The notes under the pieces are model-generated. The model worked only from the letters and a program-made list of their open reading frames with translations. It was not told the DNA's origin and made no database searches. This document shows, in pieces, positions 8,715 through 17,723 of a DNA stretch of 64,000 nt. This DNA is from Christensenella timonensis (GTDB lineage Bacteria > Bacillota > Clostridia > Christensenellales > Christensenellaceae). Both the position numbers and the translations under genes were made by a program. Every line of letters begins with the position of its first letter. The stretch's first letter is position 1. Where the stretch lies: positions 62,001-126,000 of the forward strand of contig NZ_FLKP01000001.1 in the NCBI RefSeq assembly GCF_900087015.1, given 5' to 3'.

Positions 8715-11700
8715 ATGAAAAAAGGACAAAGGCTAATTGCCTTTATTGTACTACTTGTAACGGTGCTTGTGGCTTTTCCGCTTTCGGCGTTCGCGCTGGA
8801 TAGCGGGGCAACATTCCATTACACACATCATAGTCAATATAAATACACGTTCGGTTCGAGTTTCCCGCCCCCGTTTAACGTGACGGACGGATATTATAAA
8901 GAATGGTCTACATTCCATATGACGACCGATGCGGGCGACACAAAAATTGCGTATTGCCTACAATACGGCGTGACGGTCGCGCAAGGCAGTAAATATGATT
9001 GTTCCGACGATTACAGCGACCTTGCGGATTGGCAAAAGGAACTAATTCAACGAACGCTGGTCTTAGGGTATAACGATCATACGGGCGCACTTTACGGCGG
9101 CGATTGGCTGGATAACGCAATGGCGACGCAGGGTCTTATTTGGATTATTGCGTCCGGGCAGTACGACCAAAGCGACGAGGATTATATTATCAATCAAATG
9201 TTTGAAGCTAATCCAACCGCAATAGACATTTACCATGAGTTGCGCGACATGGTGAGTAATTACACGACGAAACCTAGTTTTGACAGCAACGAGATTGAAT
9301 TAAAATATAATCCAGTAAACAAACGTTTTGAAACGACGATCAACGACGCTAACGGCGTGTTGCGGTATTATGATTTTTCTGCAAGTGGCGTGAACTTCAC
9401 ACGCAGCGGAAACACGCTGCATATTTCCACGGCAAATATGTTTGATGATGTGCAAGCAACGGCAACAAAAGAGTTGCCGACCGACGAATTACCCTCAATA
9501 ATTAACGGTTCCCCGGAATACTGGATTCATAGCAAATATCAAAACCTTGTTTCGCTTTCCCCTGTATCAGAGGGCGGCGAAACAATGTCCGTCACTTCAT
9601 CCTTTAAGTTGAAAACGGAAAAGATCGGTAATATCCGAGTTGTGAAGCGTTCCGAGGACGGCGCGGTTGCGGGAATGCAATTCCGCATAACGGGCAACGG
9701 TGTTGATCGAACTGTTACGACCGGGAGCGGTGGAGAGATAACGACCGAGGGGCTTTTGGCAAATTTGGACTATATGGTTACAGAGATTGGGACAGCAAAC
9801 CGATATGTGCAGCCCGCCGCGCAAACCGTCCGAGTATTGCCAGGACAAACAAGCAACGTCACATTTTCCAACGTCTTAAAGAAATTTAACATTGTTGTGA
9901 CAAAATCAGACGCAGAAACGGGAACGCCAAAGGACACGGACGCGACGCTTGACGGCGCGGAATATGCCCTATACGATAGCGCGGGACGGCTTATAGATTA
10001 CATCGTCGCAAGCGGACGCACGGCGACCAGTAAACTCATTCCATTACAGACGGTAAAAGTAATCGAGAAGAAGCCGCCGACAGGATATAATCTTAATTCA
10101 AATCCTTACACAGTTACGCCTGATTTTGCGGGGCAGACCGTAGAAATCGGACGGGCTGATGTGGGCGTGACCGATACAGTTATCAAGGGACAGGCGGCAT
10201 TTGTAAAATTTGCGGACGTACCGCTTACCGGGGACAGCGACGACGGTGGGATAAAACAGCCTTTGCCGAATGTGGAATTTAAGCTGTCCCTTGTTTCCAC
10301 GGGAAAAGAGATTTGCAAGGTTAAGACCGACGAAAACGGTTATTGCATTACTCCCATGCTTAAATATGGGCGGTACTTGTGCGAGGAAATCCCCAGCGAC
10401 GCAAACGCAGGGTATAAGCTGATAGAGCCGTTTGAAATCGAGATCACGACACAAGGCAAAATTTATCGCTATATTTTGGAAAATGAAGCCTACAACAGCG
10501 AAGTAAAGATTATCAAACGAGACGCAGAAACCGGGCAGCCCGTACAAGCTGAAACGAAGTTTAAAATTATGGATAGTACGGATAATTGGGTTGTCCAAAA
10601 CATCAACTACCCTACGCCGACCCAGATTGACATATTCACAACAGCCCTTGACGGTTCTCTTGTACTTCCAGAACCATTGCGACCCGGTGATTTTGAACTA
10701 TACGAAGTTGAAGCTCCCAACGGGTACACGATTAGCACCGACCCCATACCATTTACGATCACGGCAGAAAACCACGCCGCAATATTGGAGGTAGAAAGTC
10801 ACAACGAACCCGTGAAAGGCACGATCACAGTTTTAAAACAAGGTGAAAGCCTAGCGGGATTTACGCAAACCGAGGACGAGGAATACGGCACGATTTACAG
10901 CCCTGTTTATTCCCTTATTGGGATTTCTGACACGGTGTATGACGTTGTGGCGGCAGAAGATATTATAACCCCGGACGGGACGACAAGGGCGAACGCTGGG
11001 GACATTTTGGACACGATCACAACAGGCGAGGACGGACGGGCAACGTCAAACGAGTTATTGTATATTGGCAGCTACCAGCTTATCGAAAAATCCGTTCCGT
11101 TCCCGCTGGTGCTTGACCCTACCCCGATACCGTTTGAAATCACATATGAAGATCAGGAAACGCAGATTGTAGCAACCAAAGCAGAAACCACAAACGCGCG
11201 GCAAAAAGCGGTTGTTACCTTAAAAAAAGATTGCGAAACCACGCTAAATCAAACGTATAACCCTTACCCGGATATCGTGCTGGGTCTATTCAGTCGAAAC
11301 GATATTGGCGCGGATGATGCGGTTTTGCTGGAAAGTGACGCGCTTCTTGAAGTAATCAAGTTGGACGAAAACGGAGCCGCGACAATCAAAACGGACTTGC
11401 CTTGTGGTTACAGTTGGTACATTAAGGAACTGCAAGCGGGTAACGGGTACGTGCTAAATGATTTGGAATATGATTTTGTTTTTGATTATGCAGGTATGGA
11501 AACGCCGACCGTGGAAATAGCGGTAAATGACGGCGCACCTATTCCGAACGAGTTGATGCACGGCAGTATCAAAATCACTAAGACCGCAGAGGACGGAAAG
11601 GTTGAGGGTATACCATTCAAGATCACGGGCGTATCACTTACGGGCGTACCATATGAGGGCATTTTTGAAACGGATAGCAAAGGAGGAATACAAGTCCCGA

Positions 11701-12365
11701 TGATTCTTGCGGGTCGCTACAAAATAACCGAGGTACGTAATGATCGCACAGTGGGATATATTGAACCGGGGAGCCAAACGGTCGAAGTGACGCACGGCGG
11801 GACGGCAACGGCAAAATTTGAAAATATCTTATTACATGGGAGTGTTAAAATCGTAAAAACCGACGAAGCGGGTAACAGGCTTAACGGCGCGGTGTTTGGT
11901 CTTTTCAAGATCAAAGACATAGCCGGACAGCCCGAAGTCCCGCCCACCGCGACCGAAACATCGGAGCCGACCGCCACAACAAGCGCAGAAATCCCGAAAA
12001 ACGGTGATGAGTTGCTTCAAGAATTTACGATCACGGAAAACGGCGAATACACAATCACGGGCTTACCCTACGCTCTTTATTACATCAAGGAATTACAGCC
12101 CCCCGATGAAAGCTACCAGCCCAACGAAGTACAATATAAGTTTTCACCTATCCATGACGGCGAAACGGTGGAAATCACGATTGTAAATGAGAAGATACCG
12201 ACCGTACCCGTGGAGCCAGAGAACCCGGAGGAATTACCCCGACAAGCTGGAAGTCCGCCAAAGACGGGCGACAACACAAATATTTTGTTATATATCCTGC
12301 TTTCGGTGATCGGCGGCGGTATGCTTGCTATTTGGATTATAGGCAAAAAGAAAAAGATGTTTTAA
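8715..12365 (+). CDS. Cell-wall anchored adhesin with thioester domain and about eight SpaA/Cna-B repeats
   Basis: The protein is 1216 residues. Residues 1-27 are a signal peptide (lysines, hydrophobic core, ALA-like cleavage). Residues about 30-200 form a thioester domain: the Cys motif IAYCLQYG and the Gln motif TQGLIWI are the pair that forms the Cys-Gln bond, used by such adhesins to attach covalently to host surfaces. About eight SpaA/Cna-B beta-sandwich repeats follow (starts such as NIRVVKRSEDG, SIKITKTAEDG, SVKIVKTDEAG). Near residue 1100 is a Thr/Pro/Ala-rich linker. The C-terminus has a sortase-like PPKTGD motif, a membrane helix and KKKKMF. The ribosome site is GAAAGGAG. It probably promotes donor-recipient or host contact. 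Confidence 0.85.
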   Translation: MKKGQRLIAFIVLLVTVLVAFPLSAFALDSGATFHYTHHSQYKYTFGSSFPPPFNVTDGYYKEWSTFHMTTDAGDTKIAYCLQYGVTVAQGSKYDCSDDYSDLADWQKELIQRTLVLGYNDHTGALYGGDWLDNAMATQGLIWIIASGQYDQSDEDYIINQMFEANPTAIDIYHELRDMVSNYTTKPSFDSNEIELKYNPVNKRFETTINDANGVLRYYDFSASGVNFTRSGNTLHISTANMFDDVQATATKELPTDELPSIINGSPEYWIHSKYQNLVSLSPVSEGGETMSVTSSFKLKTEKIGNIRVVKRSEDGAVAGMQFRITGNGVDRTVTTGSGGEITTEGLLANLDYMVTEIGTANRYVQPAAQTVRVLPGQTSNVTFSNVLKKFNIVVTKSDAETGTPKDTDATLDGAEYALYDSAGRLIDYIVASGRTATSKLIPLQTVKVIEKKPPTGYNLNSNPYTVTPDFAGQTVEIGRADVGVTDTVIKGQAAFVKFADVPLTGDSDDGGIKQPLPNVEFKLSLVSTGKEICKVKTDENGYCITPMLKYGRYLCEEIPSDANAGYKLIEPFEIEITTQGKIYRYILENEAYNSEVKIIKRDAETGQPVQAETKFKIMDSTDNWVVQNINYPTPTQIDIFTTALDGSLVLPEPLRPGDFELYEVEAPNGYTISTDPIPFTITAENHAAILEVESHNEPVKGTITVLKQGESLAGFTQTEDEEYGTIYSPVYSLIGISDTVYDVVAAEDIITPDGTTRANAGDILDTITTGEDGRATSNELLYIGSYQLIEKSVPFPLVLDPTPIPFEITYEDQETQIVATKAETTNARQKAVVTLKKDCETTLNQTYNPYPDIVLGLFSRNDIGADDAVLLESDALLEVIKLDENGAATIKTDLPCGYSWYIKELQAGNGYVLNDLEYDFVFDYAGMETPTVEIAVNDGAPIPNELMHGSIKITKTAEDGKVEGIPFKITGVSLTGVPYEGIFETDSKGGIQVPMILAGRYKITEVRNDRTVGYIEPGSQTVEVTHGGTATAKFENILLHGSVKIVKTDEAGNRLNGAVFGLFKIKDIAGQPEVPPTATETSEPTATTSAEIPKNGDELLQEFTITENGEYTITGLPYALYYIKELQPPDESYQPNEVQYKFSPIHDGETVEITIVNEKIPTVPVEPENPEELPRQAGSPPKTGDNTNILLYILLSVIGGGMLAIWIIGKKKKMF

Positions 12366-12389
12366 AGGGGGCGTTTACGCTCCCCTTTT
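12364..12389 (+). terminator. Intrinsic terminator after the adhesin gene
   Basis: AAAGGGGGCG and CGCTCCCCTTTT pair around a TTTA-containing loop right at the adhesin stop codon. Confidence 0.8.
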
Positions 12390-12413
12390 CGTGAAAGGAG
12401 TATAAAAACAGTT

Positions 12414-13355
12414 TTGAATAAAATCTTATGTGGTGACGCAATAAAAATGCTAAAAACCCTACCTAAAGGGTGTGCGGATATGTGTGTCACTAGCCCCCCG
12501 TATTACGGCTTGCGGGATTATGGTGTAAATGGACAAATAGGGTTAGAGCAATCCCCCGATTCATATATTCAAAAACTAATGGAAGTATTTCAGGAGGTAT
12601 GGCGGGTATTGCGAGATAATGGCACACTTTGGATTATTATTGCAGATAGTTACGCTGGTAGCGGGAAAGGAGCAGGAGCAAAAAAGAAAAGCAAACAGTC
12701 TTACAAATATTCTAAAGACAATAAAGCCGTAAAAATGCCGAAACTATGGAATGGAATTAAACAGAAAGATATGATAGGTATTCCGTGGCAATTAGCGTTT
12801 GCATTACGACAAAAAGGCTGGTTTTTACGTTCTGATATTGTGTGGCAAAAACCTAATGCAATGCCGGAGAGCGTTAAAGACCGCCCCGCCCGCTCTTACG
12901 AACACATCTTCTTATTGTCAAAATCTCCACGGTATTATTTTAACCACGAAGCTATAAAGCAGCCTGTAAAAGCCAGCACCGTAGCGCGGTACAGACGCGC
13001 AGTAGGTGAAAATAAATATTCGGACGGTATTCCAGGGCAAACGATGCAAGGATTGTTCCGAACACGGCGGGACAGTTTGAAGATGCCTCTTATGCGGAAT
13101 TGCAGGGACGTGTGGACAATACCGACCAAACCGTACAAAGGGGCGCATTTTGCGACTTATCCTGTAGACCTCATAATCCCCTGTATTCTTGCGGGATGTC
13201 CGAAAGGCGGCATTGTGTTAGACCCTTTTTTGGGGGTCGGAACAACGGGCATTGCCGCGATTCGTACCGAGCGACAATATATTGGAATTGAATTAAATCC
13301 AAATTTTTGCAACTTGGCGCGAGACCGGATAGAAAAAGAAACGGAAAGGAGCTGA
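12414..13355 (+). CDS. Site-specific DNA methyltransferase (beta-class, N4-cytosine or N6-adenine)
   Basis: The protein is 313 residues with a TTG start (GAAAGGAG upstream). The catalytic motif VTSPPYYGLRDYG sits at about 28-40 and the S-adenosylmethionine motif VLDPFLGVGTTGIAA at about 270-284. This catalytic-first order marks the beta class. TSPPY is common in N4-cytosine and in some N6-adenine enzymes, so the base cannot be fixed. No restriction enzyme gene is adjacent, so it is likely an orphan enzyme that protects ICE DNA from recipient restriction. It ends 4 bp before the next gene. Confidence 0.85.
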   Translation: MNKILCGDAIKMLKTLPKGCADMCVTSPPYYGLRDYGVNGQIGLEQSPDSYIQKLMEVFQEVWRVLRDNGTLWIIIADSYAGSGKGAGAKKKSKQSYKYSKDNKAVKMPKLWNGIKQKDMIGIPWQLAFALRQKGWFLRSDIVWQKPNAMPESVKDRPARSYEHIFLLSKSPRYYFNHEAIKQPVKASTVARYRRAVGENKYSDGIPGQTMQGLFRTRRDSLKMPLMRNCRDVWTIPTKPYKGAHFATYPVDLIIPCILAGCPKGGIVLDPFLGVGTTGIAAIRTERQYIGIELNPNFCNLARDRIEKETERS

Positions 13356-13359
13356 TTTA

Positions 13360-14172
13360 TTGGCAGTATACCGGGTGGAGCGTACAAAGGACTATACCGT
13401 CACGGCAAACCACCACTTACGCAACACCGCCTTATCGCTCAAAGCAAAGGGGCTTTTGTCCTTAATGCTATCTCTCCCAGATAATTGGGATTATACCACA
13501 AGGGGGCTTGCTGCTATATGCCGTGACGGTGTGGACGCAATTAGGGCAACAGTGCGGGAATTGGAGCGTAACGGGTACGTTATCCGCAAGAGGATAAGGA
13601 ACGCGCAAGGGCAGCTTGCGGAAACAGAATACACGATATTAGAGCAGCCCCAGCCTAAACTGGAAAATCCAGTCTTGGGTAATCCAGTACAGGAAAACCC
13701 AGCATTGGGAAAACCAATACTGGAAAATCCCGCACAATTAAATACTAAGAAATCAATTATACAAGAATTAAGAACGGAGGTATCAAAGAAAGATCAATCT
13801 ATCAACCCTACTGGCGCGATCGAAGCGATTGAAAATTGCAGGGCGCAGCTATGCACCAATATTGAATATGAGACATTATGCGAACGGTACGGCACGGAAC
13901 AGGTAAACGAGATCGTGGAGCTTATGACTGAAACGTTGTGCTGCGGAAAAGCCCGCATACGGATTTCCGGGGACGATAAGCCCGCCGAGTTGGTGAAAGC
14001 TAGGTTTTTACAACTTAAATTCATGCACGTTGAATATGTTTTAAGCTGCATGAGGAACAACACAACCAAGATCAGAAATATCAAAGGATATCTTTTGACG
14101 GCATTGTTTAACGCCCCGGCGACGATAGATAACTTTTACCGAGCCGAGGTAAACCACGATTTGTATTTGTAA
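13360..14172 (+). CDS. Replication initiator-like protein with N-terminal winged helix
   Basis: The protein is 270 residues with a TTG start at 13360. The N-terminal 100 residues form a helix-turn-helix of the replisome-organizer type (LSLKAKGLLSLMLSLPDNWDY; IRATVRELERNGYVIRKR). A Pro/Asn/Glu-rich linker with imperfect repeats (PVLGNPVQENPALGKPILENP) follows at about 104-126. A helical C-domain resembles the DUF6017 region (YCERYGTEQVNEIVELM-like). In Tn1549-family elements this gene sits upstream of the PcfB and coupling-protein genes and may support autonomous replication of the excised circle. Confidence 0.75.
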   Translation: MAVYRVERTKDYTVTANHHLRNTALSLKAKGLLSLMLSLPDNWDYTTRGLAAICRDGVDAIRATVRELERNGYVIRKRIRNAQGQLAETEYTILEQPQPKLENPVLGNPVQENPALGKPILENPAQLNTKKSIIQELRTEVSKKDQSINPTGAIEAIENCRAQLCTNIEYETLCERYGTEQVNEIVELMTETLCCGKARIRISGDDKPAELVKARFLQLKFMHVEYVLSCMRNNTTKIRNIKGYLLTALFNAPATIDNFYRAEVNHDLYL

Positions 14173-14186
14173 AGGAGTGATGCTAT

Positions 14187-14273
14187 ATGATTATGTGTAT
14201 TGAATCGCTGGGAAAGACCCAGCAGGAACAAGAGGACACGGGCGGCGGTGATGACGATTGCAAGAAAGCGTAA
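14187..14273 (+). CDS. Small acidic ORF between the replication gene and pcfB
   Basis: A 28-residue frame (starts MIMCIESLGK, ends DDDCKKA) preceded by AAGGAGTGA and overlapping the start of the pcfB-like gene. It may be a translated linker that couples translation to the TTG-started next gene. I know of no family. Confidence 0.35.
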   Translation: MIMCIESLGKTQQEQEDTGGGDDDCKKA

Positions 14274-14743
14274 ATGAAAAAGCCGTTGGTTTTATTTTGC
14301 GGGGAACAAAGATAACAGCGGATATGATACGTGATGCAATGCGACGTTTTATATCAATGCAGGGCAAGACAAAAAATAACAAAGGAAAGGAGATTTACAA
14401 AGGGAAACAGAGCTTAAAACATCTTAAAGCGGCGACAAATGGGAATGTTGAAAGCATAGAGATCACGGACAAAAATATTAGAGCATTCGACTGTCCGGCA
14501 AGGAAATATGGTGTTGATTATTCCATAAAAAAGGATAAATCCGTTAATCCACCCCGGTGGTTGGTGTTCTTCAAGGGAAAAGACGCTGATTCCCTGCAAG
14601 CTGCTTTCCGCGAGTTTACAGCCAAAAAGTTAAAGAAGCAGGAACGCCCCTCTGTCCGGGAGCAGCTTAAAAAATTCAAAGAACAGGCTAAAAATCGCGT
14701 CAAGACAAAGACGATCAAACGGGATAGGGGGCGTGACCGATGA
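14258..14743 (+). CDS. PcfB/DUF3801 family conjugation protein
   Basis: The protein is 161 residues with a TTG start giving MQESVNEKAVGF, the conserved PcfB opening. The body includes IRDAMRRFISMQGK and a central beta-alpha domain (IEITDKNIRAFDCPARKYGVDY). The C-terminus is highly basic (KKFKEQAKNRVKTKTIKRDRG). In pCF10-type systems PcfB-like proteins help the coupling protein contact the relaxosome. The gene overlaps the coupling-protein gene by 4 bp (ATGA), consistent with tight co-translation. Confidence 0.8.
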   Translation: MQESVNEKAVGFILRGTKITADMIRDAMRRFISMQGKTKNNKGKEIYKGKQSLKHLKAATNGNVESIEITDKNIRAFDCPARKYGVDYSIKKDKSVNPPRWLVFFKGKDADSLQAAFREFTAKKLKKQERPSVREQLKKFKEQAKNRVKTKTIKRDRGRDR

Positions 14744-15220
14744 AGATTACCCCCGGACTAAAAAAGCGGCTCTTATTCCTTTTCCCTTTTAGTCTTATTT
14801 TTTGTATAGCGGATAAGCTAGGGTTTGTCTATCGCCTGTCCGCCGGAACGGGCGCGGTCAAACTCTCAAACACGGTGCGGAATTTACCGCACCTTTTTGA
14901 TTTCCCGCCAATCAGTATACACGGCATGGATTTACTATTTGCGGTGATCGTTTCGGCGGCTCTCCTGCTTGTTCTATATGCAAAAAGAAAAAACGCAAAG
15001 AAATACCGCAAAGGCGAGGAATACGGGAATGCCCGCTGGGGAACCCCGGCAGATATTAAGCCGTTCATGGACGCTGCCCCCCGAAAGAATGTCATATTGA
15101 CGCAGACCGAGGGCTTAACGCTTAACGACCGCCCTAAAAATCCGAAGTACGCGCGGAATAAAAACGTTGTAGTGTATGGTGGAAGCGGGAGCGGAAAAAC
15201 GCGCTTTTTTTTGAAACCAA
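14740..15220 (+). CDS. VirD4/TraG-like coupling protein, exon 1 (interrupted by a group II intron)
   Basis: Exon 1 encodes 160 residues plus one base of the next codon. It has two membrane helices (about 9-28 and 62-82), then NARWGTPADIKPFMD and the Walker A loop VVYGGSGSGKTRFFLKP. Joining base 15220 to base 17724 restores an AAC codon and an uninterrupted protein reading KPN-LMQCHSSYVVTDSKG, the expected family sequence. The joined gene has 586 codons (585 residues), a normal length. It is the ATPase that hands the relaxase-DNA complex to the type IV channel at the membrane. Without splicing only an inactive stub ending in intron sequence would be made. Confidence 0.9.
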
Positions 15221-17723
15221 GTGCGCCCGTAAGGGCGGTATAAATCCTACCTTGAGCAAGTAGTAGGTAAAAGTATCAAGCGGCATTGTGCCGCAACCTA
15301 TCATTCCCCGTCTTACCCCAAAAGGGAAACCGGAGGGCGACCATAGCATGACGGAGGACACGGGGCGCTGAAGCCTCAGAAGCGCCGGCGTGACGGAATG
15401 AAAATCCACGTATGAGGATGGAAGCTAGACTGCTTGAATGACAGCCTGAAATCGGGACCAAGAGCGTACCCCTGACGTAGAGAGGTTGTACTCGTCAGTG
15501 TTCCTGACAGTCGCATTGTTTGGCTATGCGGCTGCTGATACTCGGAGCAGGTTCAGCCACGGGAAAGTGGAAAAAGGCGAACGTCACATACCGACAACGT
15601 GGAACGCTTGTTTATACCGTACTAAACGGGGATTGCCTAAAGTGAAATGCCGAAAGGCTATGAAAACGCTGAAATGCGGGGTTCTGAATATTCACCATGG
15701 CAACAGAGTTCCCATAGTAGTCTGCGGACGGGAAAGCCGTCTACATGGCAAAGGGGAACAGTGAATCATTTTCAAAACAGAAAGGATGGTGTGTGAGACA
15801 CTATGAGAAATCCGATTCATGTCTTGAAAAGCCTTGAAGAAAAGGCAAGTGTAAGTAACTACAAATATGAAAGATTATATCGCAACCTATACAATCCAGA
15901 GTTCTATCTCCTTGCATATGCGAACATTGCGAAATCGCAGGGGAGCATGACGCAGGGGGTAGACGGGCAGACGCTGGACAACATGAGCCTGCCGAGAATT
16001 AACCGGATTATTGAATCCATACGCAACAGGACATATCAGCCAAAGCCTGCAAAAAGAAAGTACATTCCTAAAAAGAACGGGAAACTTCGCCCGTTGGGAA
16101 TCACTTCTACTGATGATAAGTTAGTGCAGGAAGTGGTCAGAATGATTCTTGAAGCAATCTATGAGCCGACATTCAGCAACAATTCACACGGTTTCAGACC
16201 AAAAAGAAGCTGTCACACGGCACTTACGCAAGTGAAGAAAAACTTCACAGGTGTTACATGGATTGTCGAGGGAGACATTAAGGCGTGCTTTGATAACTTC
16301 GACCATCATGTGTTGGTTGAATTACTGCGGAAAAGGATTTCAGACGAGGCTTTTATCGGTCTAATCTGGAAGTTCCTGAAAGCCGGATATATGGAACAAT
16401 GGCAGTACAACTGCACCTACTCCGGTGTTCCGCAGGGCAGCGGTATCAGTCCGATATGTGCAAACATCTACCTCAGCGAACTGGACAACTATATGCAGGA
16501 ATACAAAGAAAAGTATGATTGCGAGCCAGAACGCAGAAGGACGACCAGAGAATACGAGCGGGCGTCCCGGAGATACAGAAAGGCACGTAAAGCGTTAATG
16601 GGCGCAGAAAAATCAACTCCTGAACTGGTAAAAGAATTTAAGGATTCCAGAAGGAAGAAGATGAATCAGCACTATTACAATCCGTTTGAGGAAGGCTTCA
16701 AGAAAATCCAGTACAACCGTTACGCCGATGATTTTGTAATCGGCGTTATCGGCTCCAAAAAGGACGCAGAAAAAATCAAGGAAGATGTAAAAATCTTTCT
16801 CCAAGAAAAACTGCATTTGGAAATGTCCGAGGAAAAGACGAAAGTCACCCATTCCAGTAAGCCGGTACGCTATCTGGGGTACGATTTCAAAGTAATCCAT
16901 TCCAAGAACATGAAGCGTTGTAAAAACGGCGACATGAAACGGGTGTGGTATGGAAAAGTATTCCTGTATATGCCGAAAGAAAAATGGATTAAAAAAGCGA
17001 TGGAACGGGGAGCGATACAGGTGAAACGCAACAATGACACAGGCAAAGAAATGTGGCGGCCTATGCCAAGGAAAGACCTGATGAACCGCAGCGACGCAGA
17101 GATTGTGTCTACTTTCAATTCCGAAATTCGAGGGTTATATAACTTCTATCGGATAGCAGAAAACGTAGGCGCATTGCACAAGTATTACTACATGGTGCGG
17201 TACAGCATGTTAAAAACTCTGGCAGGAAAGCACAGAACGAATGTCAGTGTTATTAAGAAGCGGCACATGGTAAACGGAGTACTGAGAATCCCATACGATA
17301 CAACTAAGGGACGTAAATACTGCGAATTTTACCATGATGGATTCAGAAAGCACAGCGACGGCTATGACAATGTGGCAGACGTTATGCCGAGTTATAGGAA
17401 ATATGACAGCAGGCACACGATAGTAAACCGCATAAAAGCCGGAGTATGCGAGATTTGCGGGGAACATGCAGACTATTTATGTATGCACCACGTAAGAACG
17501 CTGAAATCGCTGAAAGGCAGGGATATATTTGAGCAGAAAATGCTGAAAATGAGAAGAAAATCTCTGGCTCTCTGCCCTGACTGCTTTGAACTCTTACACG
17601 AAACCAAAGAATCAAGGTGATTCATGGAAAGCCGGATACGCTGAGAGGTGTACGTCCGGTTTGGGAGGCGGCTCCCTGAAACCTACTGATGAAAGTCAGC
17701 AAGGCGCAGGGTGCCTACCTCAT
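15221..17723 (+). mobile_element. Group II intron in the coupling-protein gene
   Basis: The 2503-bp intron starts with the canonical GTGCGCC and ends with AT, matching the GUGYG...AY rule. Boundaries are fixed by the reading frame: exons joined as 15220/17724 restore the protein. Domain V is visible at about 17627-17664 as AGCCGGATACGCTGAGAGG with its complement GTCCGG, followed by the domain VI hairpin with the branch-point region (CCTACTGATGAAAGTCAG). Bases 15240-15780 form the ribozyme domains I-III and contain no convincing gene. The intron lies about eight codons after Walker A, in the sense orientation. Confidence 0.93.
15803..17620 (+). CDS. ltrA: Group II intron reverse transcriptase/maturase with HNH endonuclease
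   Basis: The protein is 605 residues. The reverse-transcriptase palm spans about 60-370, with PRGxxRPLGI-type motif (NGKLRPLGI), the SGVPQGSGISPICANIYL block and the catalytic YADDF at residue 307. The maturase (X) domain follows. The C-terminal DNA-binding/HNH endonuclease has CEICG at about 549, MHHVRTLKSLKG and CPDC. All parts needed for splicing help and retrohoming are present, so the intron should be active. It is translated from inside the intron (domain IV). Confidence 0.95.
   Translation: MRNPIHVLKSLEEKASVSNYKYERLYRNLYNPEFYLLAYANIAKSQGSMTQGVDGQTLDNMSLPRINRIIESIRNRTYQPKPAKRKYIPKKNGKLRPLGITSTDDKLVQEVVRMILEAIYEPTFSNNSHGFRPKRSCHTALTQVKKNFTGVTWIVEGDIKACFDNFDHHVLVELLRKRISDEAFIGLIWKFLKAGYMEQWQYNCTYSGVPQGSGISPICANIYLSELDNYMQEYKEKYDCEPERRRTTREYERASRRYRKARKALMGAEKSTPELVKEFKDSRRKKMNQHYYNPFEEGFKKIQYNRYADDFVIGVIGSKKDAEKIKEDVKIFLQEKLHLEMSEEKTKVTHSSKPVRYLGYDFKVIHSKNMKRCKNGDMKRVWYGKVFLYMPKEKWIKKAMERGAIQVKRNNDTGKEMWRPMPRKDLMNRSDAEIVSTFNSEIRGLYNFYRIAENVGALHKYYYMVRYSMLKTLAGKHRTNVSVIKKRHMVNGVLRIPYDTTKGRKYCEFYHDGFRKHSDGYDNVADVMPSYRKYDSRHTIVNRIKAGVCEICGEHADYLCMHHVRTLKSLKGRDIFEQKMLKMRRKSLALCPDCFELLHETKESR

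Noticed and set aside
9597-12365. Possible CRISPR or tandem DNA repeats in the adhesin gene
   Set aside because: The repetition is at the protein domain level (SpaA/Cna-B) with diverged DNA. I saw no regularly spaced identical repeats anywhere in the window, so no CRISPR array is called.
15486-15764. 92-codon open frame upstream of the intron maturase
   Set aside because: It lies in the group II intron ribozyme domains and has no protein motif; the intron RNA explains the sequence.
15803-17620. Diversity-generating retroelement
   Set aside because: The reverse transcriptase has the maturase and HNH domains of group II introns, and intron boundaries with domain V are present; no template/variable repeat pair was seen.
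17711-17723. GTG at 17711 as a start of a separate coupling-protein gene
   Set aside because: These bases are the 3' end of the group II intron; splicing joins 15220 to 17724, so it is exon 2 and not a new gene.
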